Shown piece by piece: positions 25,482 to 34,008 of a DNA stretch of 41,479 nt. The stretch comes from Candidatus Methylomirabilota bacterium (lineage in GTDB: Bacteria; Methylomirabilota; Methylomirabilia; Rokubacteriales; CSP1-6). Positions within the stretch are counted from its first letter, which is position 1; every line of letters begins with the position of its first letter. The stretch spans positions 1-41,479 of the forward strand of contig DASTYT010000073.1 of the NCBI GenBank assembly GCA_035764725.1, in the 5' to 3' direction. The translations under genes and the position numbers were made by a program. A model generated the notes under the pieces. That model had not been told where the DNA came from. It made no database searches and saw only the letters and a program-made list of their open reading frames with translations.

Positions 25482-26636
25482 ATGTCCAGGGCGATCGGAG
25501 TCGTCACCGTCGCGCGATCAGACTGGGGGCATCTGGTACCCGTGCTCGAGGCGCTGCGCGCGGCGCCCGACGTCGCGCTGCGCCTGCTCGTGGGCGGCGC
25601 GCATCTCTCGCCGCGCTTCGGTCGCACCGTCGAGGCCATCGAGGCGTCGGGCTGGCCCGTCGCCGCGCGCGTGGAGATGCTCGGGGAGGGCGACGCGCCG
25701 CAGGACATGGCCGCGGCGGCCGCGCGCGCGGCCGACGGCCTCGCCACGGTCTTCGCGCGCGAGCGGCTCGATCTCCTCGTGGTGCTCGGCGATCGCATCG
25801 AGATGCTGGGGGCGGCGGTGGGCGCGCTCCCGTTCGCGCTCCCCGTCGCCCACATCCACGGCGGCGAGATCACCGAGGGGGCCATCGACGAGCAGGCGCG
25901 CCACGCCATCACCAAGCTCGCCCATCTCCATTTCGCCGCCGCCGAGCCGTACGCGCGCCGCATCCTTCAGATGGGGGAGGAGCCGTGGCGGGTGCACTGC
26001 GTGGGCGCGCCCGGCCTGGATCGTCTCGCCTCCCTCGCCACGCTCTCGCGCGGAGAGCTCGCCGCGCGGCTGGGTCTGGCTCTCCGGCGGCCCACGCTGC
26101 TCGTGACCTTTCATCCCGCCACCCTCGAGCACGCGGACACCGCGCGCCAGGTCGACGAGCTCGCGGCGGCGCTCGCCGCGGTGGAGGGCGACGCGATCAT
26201 CAGCCATCCGGGCGCCGACACCGCCCACCATGCGATCGTGGCGCGGTGGACGGCGCTGGCGAAGGCGCGGCCCGCCACCCGGCTCGTGCCCTCGCTGGGC
26301 GAGGGCGTGTACGCTTCGCTGCTGCGCGAGGCCGACGTCATGGTGGGCAACTCCTCCAGCGGCATCATCGAGGCGGCGTCGTTCGCCCTGCCCGTGGTCA
26401 ACGTCGGCTCGCGCCAGCGCGGGCGTCTGCGGGGGGCCAACGTCATCGACGTGGGCTACGGCCGCGACGAGATCGCTGCGGGCCTCGCGCGCGCCCTCGA
26501 TCCCGCGTTCCGGAAGGGCCTCGCCGGCCTGCCGAATCCGTACGGCGACGGTGCCGCCGCGCCCCGAATCGCGCGTATTCTCAGAGACGTCGAGCTCGGA
26601 CCGCGCCTGGTCCGCAAGCGGTTCGTGGATTCGTGA
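25482..26636 (+). CDS. neuC: Hydrolysing UDP-N-acetylglucosamine 2-epimerase (NeuC/LegG family)
   Basis: 384 residues, normal length. GT-B-like fold with VVTVARSDWGHLVPVLEAL at the N-terminus, VVLGDRIEM (catalytic Asp region, about 97-105), the family block AHIHGGEITEGAIDEQARH, and UDP-binding GNSSSGIIEAASF. It releases UDP and gives ManNAc or, in legionaminate pathways, 2,4-diacetamido-trideoxymannose (then called LegG). The presence of a LegC-like aminotransferase and PtmE-like transferase here favours the legionaminate version, but the sequence alone does not decide. ATG 25482 follows an extended -10 box. The stop overlaps the next gene by GTGA. Confidence 0.93.
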   Translation: MSRAIGVVTVARSDWGHLVPVLEALRAAPDVALRLLVGGAHLSPRFGRTVEAIEASGWPVAARVEMLGEGDAPQDMAAAAARAADGLATVFARERLDLLVVLGDRIEMLGAAVGALPFALPVAHIHGGEITEGAIDEQARHAITKLAHLHFAAAEPYARRILQMGEEPWRVHCVGAPGLDRLASLATLSRGELAARLGLALRRPTLLVTFHPATLEHADTARQVDELAAALAAVEGDAIISHPGADTAHHAIVARWTALAKARPATRLVPSLGEGVYASLLREADVMVGNSSSGIIEAASFALPVVNVGSRQRGRLRGANVIDVGYGRDEIAAGLARALDPAFRKGLAGLPNPYGDGAAAPRIARILRDVELGPRLVRKRFVDS

Positions 26637-27901
26637 CGCTCGCCGTCCTCGCCGCGCGCAAGGGGTACCTCAAGGTCCTCGGCTCCTTCATCCAGGCGGC
26701 CTGCGATCGCGGTCACCCCGTCGTGCTCCTCCACGATCCCGAGGAGAAGAAGCCGGGCGAGGCGGTGACGCCGGCGGACCTCGCGCTCTGGCCCGCCGCG
26801 ACGCCGCGAGCCCACCGGCGCGGCGAGCCTCTCTTGCCCGTCCTGAGGGAGGCGGGCGCGACGGCGCTGGTGGGGCCGTCGCTCCACGCCGTGCTGCGGG
26901 CGATGGGGAACGAGGCAGAGGCGCCCGCCCTGCGCGACGCGGGGATCCGGCTCTACTCCGTGGACTACGTCTTCGACATGGTCTCGAGCGATCCGGAAGG
27001 CTACCGCGTCGTCGACGTCACCTGCTACATGAGCGAGCATCAGCGCCAGGTGCACTGGCAGATCCAGGCGGAGCGGTTTGCCGCGCTCGCCAGCGAGGCG
27101 GAGCGGCGGGCGAGGAGCGCGGTGGTGGGCTCCACCATGCTCGATCAGCTCGCGCGCGTCGATCGGGCCGCGGTGCGGCGGAAGTATGGTCTTCGCGACG
27201 GGCCCGTGGTGCTGTTCATGTCGCTCAAGATGGCGGTGCCGGAGCCGTTTCGCCGGCTGGCGTGGGCGGGCGGCTGGCGGGGCTTCCGGGCCGCCAAGGC
27301 GCTCGCCACCGGACACGGGGCCCTGGTGCCGGCGATCCTTCGCGGCAACGGCTACCTGGATCTGGCGCGCGCGCTCCGGAGCTTCGCCCGCCGGGCGGGC
27401 GCCAGCCTGGTGGTGAAGTCACGGGCGAAGAACGCGGACCCCGCGTTCCTGCGCCGCCGCGCGGACCTGTTCGTGGAGCGCGACGAGGACATGTTCCCGT
27501 ACAGCTCCATCGAGCTGATGGCGGTCGCCGACCTCTGCGTGCACTTCCAGAGCGGCGCCGTGCTGGAGGCGGTGCACGCGGGCGTGCCGTCGCTGTCCAT
27601 CCGCGTGCCCCAGACGCATCTCGAGGGCTACGCGAGCTTCCAGGAGGTGTTCGGCGCGCGGCCGGGCTCGCTCCAGAACTTCGCGGGCATCGTCTGGTCG
27701 GCGGACGCGGACGAAGCCACCCACCTCCTGAGCCAGGGGAGCCTCGCCGATTTCCGCATCGACCCCGCGGCGCGCCGCCGTTACGTGGAGAAGTTCCTCG
27801 GCTTCGACGACAACCGCAGCAGCGAGCGGGTGCTCGATCTCGTCGAGGCCGCGGGCCGGCTCAGCCCGGCCGCTGCGCCAGCCGCATCTCCGCCAGCCTG
27901 A
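26633..27901 (+). CDS. Putative GT-B-fold polysaccharide biosynthesis protein (unknown activity)
   Basis: 422 residues, start GTG 26633 overlapping the neuC stop (GTGA). The C-terminal half looks like a nucleotide-sugar or CDP-alcohol binding GT-B domain: VVLFMSLKMA, KSRAKNADPAF, then PYSSIELMAVADLCVHFQSG and VLEAVHAGVPSLSIRVP, reminiscent of CDP-glycerol/surface-sugar transferases and of 2-epimerases. I cannot name the family. It probably transfers the sugar made by the neu genes or makes a related intermediate. Its last 41 nt overlap the 3' end of the convergent neuA gene. Confidence 0.7.
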   Translation: MTLAVLAARKGYLKVLGSFIQAACDRGHPVVLLHDPEEKKPGEAVTPADLALWPAATPRAHRRGEPLLPVLREAGATALVGPSLHAVLRAMGNEAEAPALRDAGIRLYSVDYVFDMVSSDPEGYRVVDVTCYMSEHQRQVHWQIQAERFAALASEAERRARSAVVGSTMLDQLARVDRAAVRRKYGLRDGPVVLFMSLKMAVPEPFRRLAWAGGWRGFRAAKALATGHGALVPAILRGNGYLDLARALRSFARRAGASLVVKSRAKNADPAFLRRRADLFVERDEDMFPYSSIELMAVADLCVHFQSGAVLEAVHAGVPSLSIRVPQTHLEGYASFQEVFGARPGSLQNFAGIVWSADADEATHLLSQGSLADFRIDPAARRRYVEKFLGFDDNRSSERVLDLVEAAGRLSPAAAPAASPPA

Positions 27902-28565
27902 AGTCCAGGGCGGTATCGATGTTGACCGACTCCTCCCGCGCCATCACGTACGGGGCGGTGGCGCGCGGGTAGAACGTCCGCTGCTCCCGCAGCGCGGCCA
28001 CGCGCACCGCGTAGATCGAGCCGTTTGGCCGGAAGGCGGTGGGCAGGTCCTGGCGTCGGTCGACCCGCCCGCCTTCGGGAAAGAGCCACGCCAGGCGCCC
28101 GTTCTCGACGGTGAGCATCCAGTACGGCGGATAGTCCACCTCCGTCACCGCGACGACCGCCTCGAGGCCTGCGTCGGCGAGCAAGGCCGCGACGGCCGCG
28201 TCGATATGATGGGCACGGCGCAACGGCGCCGTCGCGGGCAGGAGCACGAGCACGTCCGCCTGCCAGCGCTCGTGCTCGGCGAGCCAGTCCAGCGCATGCA
28301 ACGCCACCTCCAGCGAGGACGCCGTGTCGGTGGCGAAGGCGGCGGGGCGCACGAACGGCGTCTCGCCGCCCGCCTCCCGCGCCCGGGCCAGGATCTCGGC
28401 GTCGTCGCTGGAGACGATGGCGCGCGTGAGCGCCCGGGCCGCTTGGGCCGCGTCAACCGTCCAGGCGATGAGCGGCCGGCCGCCCAGCGGCAGCACGTTC
28501 TTGCGCGGAAGGCCCTTGGAGCCTCCGCGGGCGGCGACGAGCCCGAGCACGCGCGGCGAGGTCAT
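27861..28565 (-). CDS. neuA: CMP-nonulosonate (sialate/legionaminate-type) cytidylyltransferase
   Basis: 234 residues, the usual size. The CTP-binding motif is LVAARGGSKGLPRKN (about 9-23), followed by PLIAWTV, VSSDDAEI, LLPATAPLR and the C-terminal substrate block RPNGSIYAV. It activates a nine-carbon acid to the CMP-sugar used by glycosyltransferases. NeuA, LegF and PseF are close relatives, so the exact sugar is open. ATG at 28565 begins the conserved domain. It is the last gene of a minus-strand set (flippase, neuD, neuB, oxidoreductase, neuA) and overlaps the convergent gene tail to tail. Confidence 0.93.
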   Translation of the reverse strand: MTSPRVLGLVAARGGSKGLPRKNVLPLGGRPLIAWTVDAAQAARALTRAIVSSDDAEILARAREAGGETPFVRPAAFATDTASSLEVALHALDWLAEHERWQADVLVLLPATAPLRRAHHIDAAVAALLADAGLEAVVAVTEVDYPPYWMLTVENGRLAWLFPEGGRVDRRQDLPTAFRPNGSIYAVRVAALREQRTFYPRATAPYVMAREESVNIDTALDFRLAEMRLAQRPG

Positions 28566-28615
28566 CGGGACGCGCTGACGCGCGGCTGGTGCGCCTCGGC
28601 GGTGTCCGCCGTCAC

Positions 28616-29608
28616 CTAGTCGACGGCGACCCAGCGCCCGGTCTCGCTGGAACGGGCGCAGGCGTCGATCACCCGCTGGACACGGTAGCCGTCGCGGAGA
28701 TCCGACATTGGCTTCGTCTTCTTCGCCACGCAGTCGAAGAAGTGATTGATCTCGTCGATGTACATCTGCTCGTAGCTGGGCTCGAATTCCCAATCCTGCC
28801 ACTTGCGATTCTCGTGGCTGTAGAGCTCGACTTTGTGCTGCCGCATGGACACCCGCAGCGTGCTGGTGGTACCGATGATCTCGGCCTCGGTGCGCAAGGA
28901 GCGGTCGACCATGTCGAGGTGGATGGAGCCCACGGTGCGCGGGCCGAAGCGCGCGATGACCTCGCATACGTCGTCGCTCGTGACCTCGAGGTCACTGAGC
29001 GTCCCCACCACCGAGAACACGCCCTGGATGGGTCCGATCAACCACTGCATCCAGTCGAAAGCGTGGCACTCGTCGAGGAGCACGCCGCCGCCCATCTCCT
29101 TCTTCGCCATGTAGAAGGTGCGGTAGTCCTCCCACGGGTGCCAGTCGGGGAGGTAGGCGCCGGTGAAGCTCCGCGCGGTGACGATGCGGCCCACCCGGCC
29201 CTCGGTGAGGAGCTCCTTAGCCTTCATCAATGGCCTGAAGAAGCGCATGCAGAAGCCGGTCATGCCGACCAGGCCGCGCGACTCCACCACCTCGAGGAGC
29301 TCGGGAATGCCCTCCACGCTCGCCGCCACCGGCTTCTCCATGAAGAGGTGCATGCCCCGCCTGGCCATCTCCAGCGCAGGGGGCAGGTGATACGCGGTGG
29401 GCAAGCAGACGAAGCCCGTCTCGTAGCGCTCGGCGGCGAGCGCCTCGTCGAGGGTGGCGAAGATGCGGGCGGCGGGATGCTTGGTCGCGATCTCCGCGCG
29501 CCGATCCTCGCGGGGCTCCACGATCGCGGCGGTGCGGCCGGTGGAGAGGAGGTTCCGGAGATGCCGCTTGCCGATGGAGCCGCCGCCGACGACGAGTGCC
29601 TGGATCAC
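28616..29608 (-). CDS. Gfo/Idh/MocA-family oxidoreductase
   Basis: 330 residues, normal for the family. The N-terminal Rossmann motif is VVGGGSIGKRHLRNL, the hinge block is MEKPVAASVEGI, and the C-terminal domain contains GVLLDECHAFDWMQWL with the usual His of the active site. These enzymes oxidise or reduce NDP-sugars or sugar alcohols with NAD(P). The start is GTG at 29608, overlapping the neuB stop (GTGA); the longer upstream open frame is neuB in another frame. Such oxidoreductases are often seen inside nonulosonate loci, but the substrate is unknown. Confidence 0.9.
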   Translation of the reverse strand: MIQALVVGGGSIGKRHLRNLLSTGRTAAIVEPREDRRAEIATKHPAARIFATLDEALAAERYETGFVCLPTAYHLPPALEMARRGMHLFMEKPVAASVEGIPELLEVVESRGLVGMTGFCMRFFRPLMKAKELLTEGRVGRIVTARSFTGAYLPDWHPWEDYRTFYMAKKEMGGGVLLDECHAFDWMQWLIGPIQGVFSVVGTLSDLEVTSDDVCEVIARFGPRTVGSIHLDMVDRSLRTEAEIIGTTSTLRVSMRQHKVELYSHENRKWQDWEFEPSYEQMYIDEINHFFDCVAKKTKPMSDLRDGYRVQRVIDACARSSETGRWVAVD

Positions 29609-30666
29609 GAGTTCCCTTCTTCGCTCGCGCTCTGGGGCGCGAGCATGTCTTCGGTGAGGGGAGTGTCGGCGGCCACCGCGCGCGCGATGCGCCGGCCGAC
29701 CACGCGCGGAAGCGCCGAGGGAGGCAGGCCGGTGCCGGGGCGGAGGATCACGAGATCCTCGCGCCGGAGCACCGTGCCCGCGGGAAGGTCGCGACCGGCC
29801 ACGAGGCTCTTCCGCGCCACGAGCCGGATGGGCAACTCGCTCGTCACCGGCCGCTTCAAGCCGTCGCCCAGCGCGCGCTCGACCTCGCGCACCGACCGCA
29901 CGAGCGCGGAGAGCTCGTCGGGCAGGAGCGAGGCCTGATGGTCGGGTCCGGGCAGGTTCCGGTCCACCGTGAAGTGCTTCTCGATGCACGTGGCGCCGCG
30001 CGCCACCGCCGCGACCGCCACGGCGAGGCCGGGTGAATGGTCGGACAGCCCCACCGGGACACCGAAGCGCTGGGCGAGCGTGTCCATCGCGCGCAGATTC
30101 GTCAGCGCAGGATCGGCGGGATAGTTGCTGACGCAGTGAAGGATGACGAGGTCGGTGAACCCGCTCGCGCGCAGGGTCGCCACCGCGGCCTCGACCTCGT
30201 CGAGGTCCGCCATCCCCGTCGACAGGATGACGGGGAGCCCCAGCCCGCCCACCACCTCGAGCATCGGGAGATTGGTCACGTCCCCCGAGGAGATCTTCAG
30301 ACGCTTGACGCCGAGGCGCTTCAAGTAGTGCGCGCTCTCGACGTCGAAGGGCGTGGACATGAACTCGATGCCGCGGCTCGCGCAGTGGCCCCACAGCGCC
30401 TCGTGCGCGGCGGGGGAGAGCTCGAGCGCGGACAGCATCGCGTGCTGGCTCGCCGCGGTCCCGAGCGCGCGCTGCTGGTACTCGGCGGTGGGCGCGGCGC
30501 GGGTCACGAGCCCGTCCGCGGTGAAGGTCTGGAACTTCACGGCATCGGCGCCGGCCGCCGCCGCGACGTCGACGAGCGCGCGTGCGAGGCCGAGATCGCC
30601 GTTGTGGTTGACGCCTGCTTCCGCGATGACGAAGGTCCGGCCGATCATCGCGTCAATCCTGCCCAT
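29605..30666 (-). CDS. neuB: Nonulosonate synthase (N-acetylneuraminate/legionaminate synthase family)
   Basis: 353 residues. TIM-barrel domain with FVIAEAGVNHNGDLGLARAL (about 12-31), AVKFQTFTAD, ISSGDVTNLPML, VGLSDHSPG and CIEKHFTVDR (metal and PEP ligands), followed by a C-terminal SAF/antifreeze-like domain from about 285 (RPVTSELPIRLVARKSLVAG). It condenses PEP with a six-carbon aminosugar to make a nine-carbon acid. The start is ATG 30666; ATG 30648, 18 nt later, has a better-spaced AGGA and begins the conserved domain. The region just upstream (30661-30690) is AT-rich with a TAAAAT box and may hold an internal promoter. Confidence 0.95.
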   Translation of the reverse strand: MGRIDAMIGRTFVIAEAGVNHNGDLGLARALVDVAAAAGADAVKFQTFTADGLVTRAAPTAEYQQRALGTAASQHAMLSALELSPAAHEALWGHCASRGIEFMSTPFDVESAHYLKRLGVKRLKISSGDVTNLPMLEVVGGLGLPVILSTGMADLDEVEAAVATLRASGFTDLVILHCVSNYPADPALTNLRAMDTLAQRFGVPVGLSDHSPGLAVAVAAVARGATCIEKHFTVDRNLPGPDHQASLLPDELSALVRSVREVERALGDGLKRPVTSELPIRLVARKSLVAGRDLPAGTVLRREDLVILRPGTGLPPSALPRVVGRRIARAVAADTPLTEDMLAPQSASEEGNS

Positions 30667-30687
30667 TTTAAAGGGATATTACAAGGC

Positions 30688-31320
30688 TTAGCGCGGCCGG
30701 GCGGGCACGCCGGCCATCTTCGCCCCCGGGGCCACGGACTCGATCACGACGGCGCCCGCCGCGATGACCGCGCCGGCGCCGATCTCAACCCCGGGAAGGA
30801 CCACCGCGCCAGCCCCGAGGAAGGCTCCCTCGGCCACCAGCACTCCGCCCGACAGCACGACGCCGGGTCCGAGATAGGCGTGATCGGCCAGCCTGCTGTC
30901 GTGCTCGACGATGGAGCCGCTGTACACGACGACATTGCGCCCTACCGCGACGCGTGCGGCCAGGACGGCGCCGCCAAACACCACCGAGCCCGCCCCGACG
31001 GCCGCCGACCGGGCGATCACGGCGCGGGGATGCGCGAGGGACGGGGCGGGGAGGCCATGGGCGAGCGTGAGGTCGAAGAGCCGGCGGCGCGCCACCATGG
31101 CCGTGTTGCCCACGCCCACGAGGGCTCCGTCGCAGCGTCCCTCGCGAAACGCGGCGAGGCCCGCCGCATCATCGCCCCAGACGGGCAAGCCGAGCCTCAG
31201 CCCGCCCTTGAGAGCGGGGTCGGCGTCGGTGAAGGCCACCGCCGCGTGGGCGCCGTCCTCCGCGGCGAGGTCGGCCACCGCCTGGCCGTGCACGCCCGCG
31301 CCCAGGATCAGGAGTCGCAT
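30688..31320 (-). CDS. neuD: NeuD/LegH-type sugar O/N-acetyltransferase
   Basis: 210 residues. The N-terminal PglD-like nucleotide-sugar domain starts LLILGAGVHGQAVADL, and the C-terminal left-handed parallel beta-helix consists of hexapeptide repeats (from about residue 95: VIARSAAVGAGSVVFGGAV), ending VAPGAKMAGVPARP. NeuD family members acetylate sialic acid or, as LegH/PglD, UDP-4-amino sugars. With a LegC-like aminotransferase nearby, a role in N-acetylating UDP- or GDP-4-amino-sugar is plausible. It starts 28 nt after the flippase stop. Confidence 0.92.
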   Translation of the reverse strand: MRLLILGAGVHGQAVADLAAEDGAHAAVAFTDADPALKGGLRLGLPVWGDDAAGLAAFREGRCDGALVGVGNTAMVARRRLFDLTLAHGLPAPSLAHPRAVIARSAAVGAGSVVFGGAVLAARVAVGRNVVVYSGSIVEHDSRLADHAYLGPGVVLSGGVLVAEGAFLGAGAVVLPGVEIGAGAVIAAGAVVIESVAPGAKMAGVPARPR

Positions 31321-31348
31321 CGGCCCCGCATCGTATAGCGCCGCGGGC

Positions 31349-32860
31349 TCACGTGCCGCGCAATCCCGCGCGAAGAAAATCCTGGAAGGCGCGCGGTGAC
31401 AGGAGCGACAGCGCGTAGCGGAGATTGTCGCCGGTGTGAGGATGCATCCAGCCGAGGCCGAGGAAATACACGGCGAAGGCGACGAGGGCGGCAGGCAGCG
31501 CGGGCCACGGCTCCGGCACGTGCGCCGGCCCGAGGAGGGCCGCCACCGCGTGGAACACGGCGAGGCTCACCGCGAAAGCCCCGAGATAGGCGGGAATCCT
31601 CGTGAAGAAGCCCACGCCCGCGAGCTCGCGCGTCCAGCGCATGTAGACCCAGCAGGGGAAGGCGACGAGGATCAGGCGCGCGAGGGCGGCGCCCGTGGCT
31701 CCGGGCAGGAGCCAGGGCACGAGGAGGGCGAGCACACCGAGATACACGGCCAGCCGCAGCAGGTTGACGGGGATGAAGCGATGCGTCTCCTCGAGCGCGT
31801 TGACGATCAGGGTATATGGATTGACGACCGCCTGCAGCACGGACGTCACCACGAGCAGGCGGAGCGGCCAGACCGCGGGCAGGAACGCCTCCCCGTAGAG
31901 CGCCAGGATCACGAGCTCGGCGCCCGCCCAGAGGGCCAGCCCGAGGGGGACGACGAGGAACAAGAGCTTGTCGAGCCCGCTCTCGAAGAGCCCGCGCGCC
32001 TCGCGGTCCGCCCGCTCGGAGCGCCGCGCGTAAAGCTGGGAGAGTCGCGTGAAGAGCAGCGTGGCCGGCGCCTGCATCACCGAGGACAGGGCCTCCCACA
32101 GCGCGCGCGCCACGTGATAGTAGCCGGCGGCGGTGAGCCCGGCCCAGCGACCCACGACCACCCGGTCCACCGAGTCCTGGAAGAGGGCGATCGGCGTGGT
32201 CACGAGGAACGGGCGCGCGAAGCGCCAGTAGCCACGAAAGCTCTCGGCGGTGGGCGCGCGGAGACCGATGCCGTGGCGCACCGCGAGCACGACGGCGGCG
32301 CCGGCGAGGCTCACGAGCCCTTCCAGCAGGAACGTGGCCGCGACCCACGTGATGTGGGGCGCCCAGGCCAGCACCAGCACCGTGGTCACGAGGCGCGCGA
32401 CGCGCGCGACGAGCAGGATCACGGCATACGGCACCACCCACTCCCGCGCGAGGAAGACCTTGAGGTAGATGTCGGCGAACCCCATCGCGAGCTGGGCGCC
32501 GAGCATGCACGCGAAGACTTGAACGAGCTGCCCCCACGGGGCGAAGCCGGTGACGGCCCAGGCCACGCCGAGGGCCGCCAGCAGCAAGAGGTCGAGGGCG
32601 AGCTGGACGGTGACCATGGTGCCCAGGCACCGCCCGGGATCCTGCCCCTCGGCGAGGCGCTTGAGGTGGGCCTGGGCGAAGCCGGGCAGGAGGGCCGCCA
32701 TGAGGAGCCCCACCAGGCCCATGCTGAAGCCGATCGACCCCACCGCCGCCGGGCCGAGCGTCCGGGCGATGAGGATCGAGATCAGCATGCCGAGCGCGCT
32801 CCCGAACCAGGTGCTCCCCAGCAGCAGCAGGGACTTGCGGCCCAGATCCTGGCGCGCCAT
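31349..32860 (-). CDS. Polysaccharide flippase (Wzx/MATE-like, oligosaccharide transporter)
   Basis: 503 residues with about 14 hydrophobic segments. The start LGRKSLLLLGSTWFGSALGM and IARTLGPAAVGSIGFSMGL is the typical N-terminal half of polysaccharide_synt (MOP superfamily) proteins. It would move lipid-linked glycan units across the inner membrane. ATG at 32860 was chosen because the membrane domain follows at once and a TAGAAT box ends 8 nt before it; the upstream open frame is non-conserved. It is the first gene of the minus-strand set and divergent from the ptmE-like gene. Confidence 0.92.
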   Translation of the reverse strand: MARQDLGRKSLLLLGSTWFGSALGMLISILIARTLGPAAVGSIGFSMGLVGLLMAALLPGFAQAHLKRLAEGQDPGRCLGTMVTVQLALDLLLLAALGVAWAVTGFAPWGQLVQVFACMLGAQLAMGFADIYLKVFLAREWVVPYAVILLVARVARLVTTVLVLAWAPHITWVAATFLLEGLVSLAGAAVVLAVRHGIGLRAPTAESFRGYWRFARPFLVTTPIALFQDSVDRVVVGRWAGLTAAGYYHVARALWEALSSVMQAPATLLFTRLSQLYARRSERADREARGLFESGLDKLLFLVVPLGLALWAGAELVILALYGEAFLPAVWPLRLLVVTSVLQAVVNPYTLIVNALEETHRFIPVNLLRLAVYLGVLALLVPWLLPGATGAALARLILVAFPCWVYMRWTRELAGVGFFTRIPAYLGAFAVSLAVFHAVAALLGPAHVPEPWPALPAALVAFAVYFLGLGWMHPHTGDNLRYALSLLSPRAFQDFLRAGLRGT

Positions 32861-32868
32861 GCGTTCCC

Positions 32869-32874
32869 ATTCTA
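32869..32874 (-). promoter_or_regulatory. -10 box (TAGAAT) of the flippase-neuA operon
   Basis: TAGAAT on the minus strand, ending 8 nt before the flippase ATG, with no Shine-Dalgarno between (GGGAACGC). No clear -35. Suggests a leaderless mRNA, like neuC. Confidence 0.5.
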
Positions 32875-32906
32875 TCGCGCCGGCACCCCGGAATCGGGCC
32901 GGGAAT

Positions 32907-32935
32907 TTGCCTAAGTCCCCGAAGTTCCATATGAT
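32907..32935 (+). promoter_or_regulatory. Promoter of the ptmE-like/glycan plus-strand operon
   Basis: -35 TTGCCT (32907-32912), 17-nt spacer, -10 TATGAT (32930-32935). Start predicted near 32942, giving a leader of about 13 nt without a good Shine-Dalgarno before the GTG at 32956. Confidence 0.65.
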
Positions 32936-32955
32936 TAGGCCTCGGTGATGCCGAC

Positions 32956-34008
32956 GTGGCCGTGAACCCATCCCTGGTCGTCTCCCCGGGCGCCTCGATC
33001 CGCGAGACCCTCGAGGCGATCACCAAGAACAGTCGCCAAGCCGTGGTGGTGGTGGAAGCCGACGGGCGCCTGGCCGGGCTCGTCACGGACGGCGATCTCC
33101 GGCGCGCCATCCTCCGCGGCGTTGCCCTCAACGCCCCGATCCCGCAGGCCATGAACCCGCGCCCCACCGTGGCGGCGGCCACGATCGACCGTGGCGAGGC
33201 TCTCTCCCTGATGCGCGCGCGCGGGATGCGCCACCTGCCGCTGGTAGACGGTGCGGGGCGCGTGGTGGATGTCCTGCGGCTCGAGGATCTCCTCGACACG
33301 GGACGCGTGCCCAACCACGCGGTGCTCATGGCGGGCGGCGACGGCAAGCGCCTGCGGCCCCTTACCGACGCGATCCCGAAGCCGCTGCTCCGCGTGGGGG
33401 GCAAGCCCATCCTCGAGGTGCTGATGGAGCGCCTGCGGGCGGCGGGTGTGCGGACCTTCCATATCACCGTGCGCCACAAGTCCGAGATGATCGAGGAGCA
33501 CTTCGGCGACGGGAGCCGGCACGACGTCGCCATTCGCTATATCAGAGAGGACGAGCCGCTCGGCACCGCGGGCGCGCTCACCCAGCTGAGCGAGACCCCG
33601 CGCGATCCCTTCTTCCTCGTCAACGGCGACATCCTGACGAAGTGCGACTTCCGCGGCATGCTGGCGTTCCATCGGCGGGCCGGCGCGGACGTGACAGTGG
33701 GCACGGTGCGCCAACAGATCGACCTCCAGTACGGGGTGGTGGAGGTCGAAGGCGACCGGCTCACCGCGCTGTCGGAGAAGCCGCGGCTCGATCTGCGCAT
33801 CAACGGCGGGATCTACGTCATCGAGCCCTCGGTGCTCGCGCGAATCCCGCGCGGGCGTGTCTTCGACGCCACCGACCTGGTCCGGCTTCTGCTCGAGGAC
33901 CGGAGGCATGTCGCCGCCTTTCCCATCCGCGACTACTGGCTCGACGTGGGGCGCCTCGACGATTTCCACAAGGCCGATCGCGACGTGGCCGAGGGACTCC
34001 TTGACTAG
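32956..34008 (+). CDS. CBS-domain nucleotidyltransferase (PtmE-like)
   Basis: 350 residues. Two CBS motifs occupy about 1-115 (LAGLVTDGDLRRAIL; MRHLPLVDGAGRVVDVL), followed by a sugar-1-phosphate nucleotidyltransferase domain (about 118-345) with LMAGGDGKRLRPLTD, KPLLRVGGKPILE, FFLVNGDIL and NGGIYVIEPSVL. This CBS-plus-NTP-transferase architecture is that of PtmE, the GDP-glucosamine pyrophosphorylase of the Campylobacter legionaminate route; other members make CDP- or GDP-sugars. It therefore supports a legionaminate-type pathway here. GTG at 32956 (or 32962) is the start; the stop overlaps the following dehydrogenase gene. Confidence 0.88.
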   Translation: MAVNPSLVVSPGASIRETLEAITKNSRQAVVVVEADGRLAGLVTDGDLRRAILRGVALNAPIPQAMNPRPTVAAATIDRGEALSLMRARGMRHLPLVDGAGRVVDVLRLEDLLDTGRVPNHAVLMAGGDGKRLRPLTDAIPKPLLRVGGKPILEVLMERLRAAGVRTFHITVRHKSEMIEEHFGDGSRHDVAIRYIREDEPLGTAGALTQLSETPRDPFFLVNGDILTKCDFRGMLAFHRRAGADVTVGTVRQQIDLQYGVVEVEGDRLTALSEKPRLDLRINGGIYVIEPSVLARIPRGRVFDATDLVRLLLEDRRHVAAFPIRDYWLDVGRLDDFHKADRDVAEGLLD

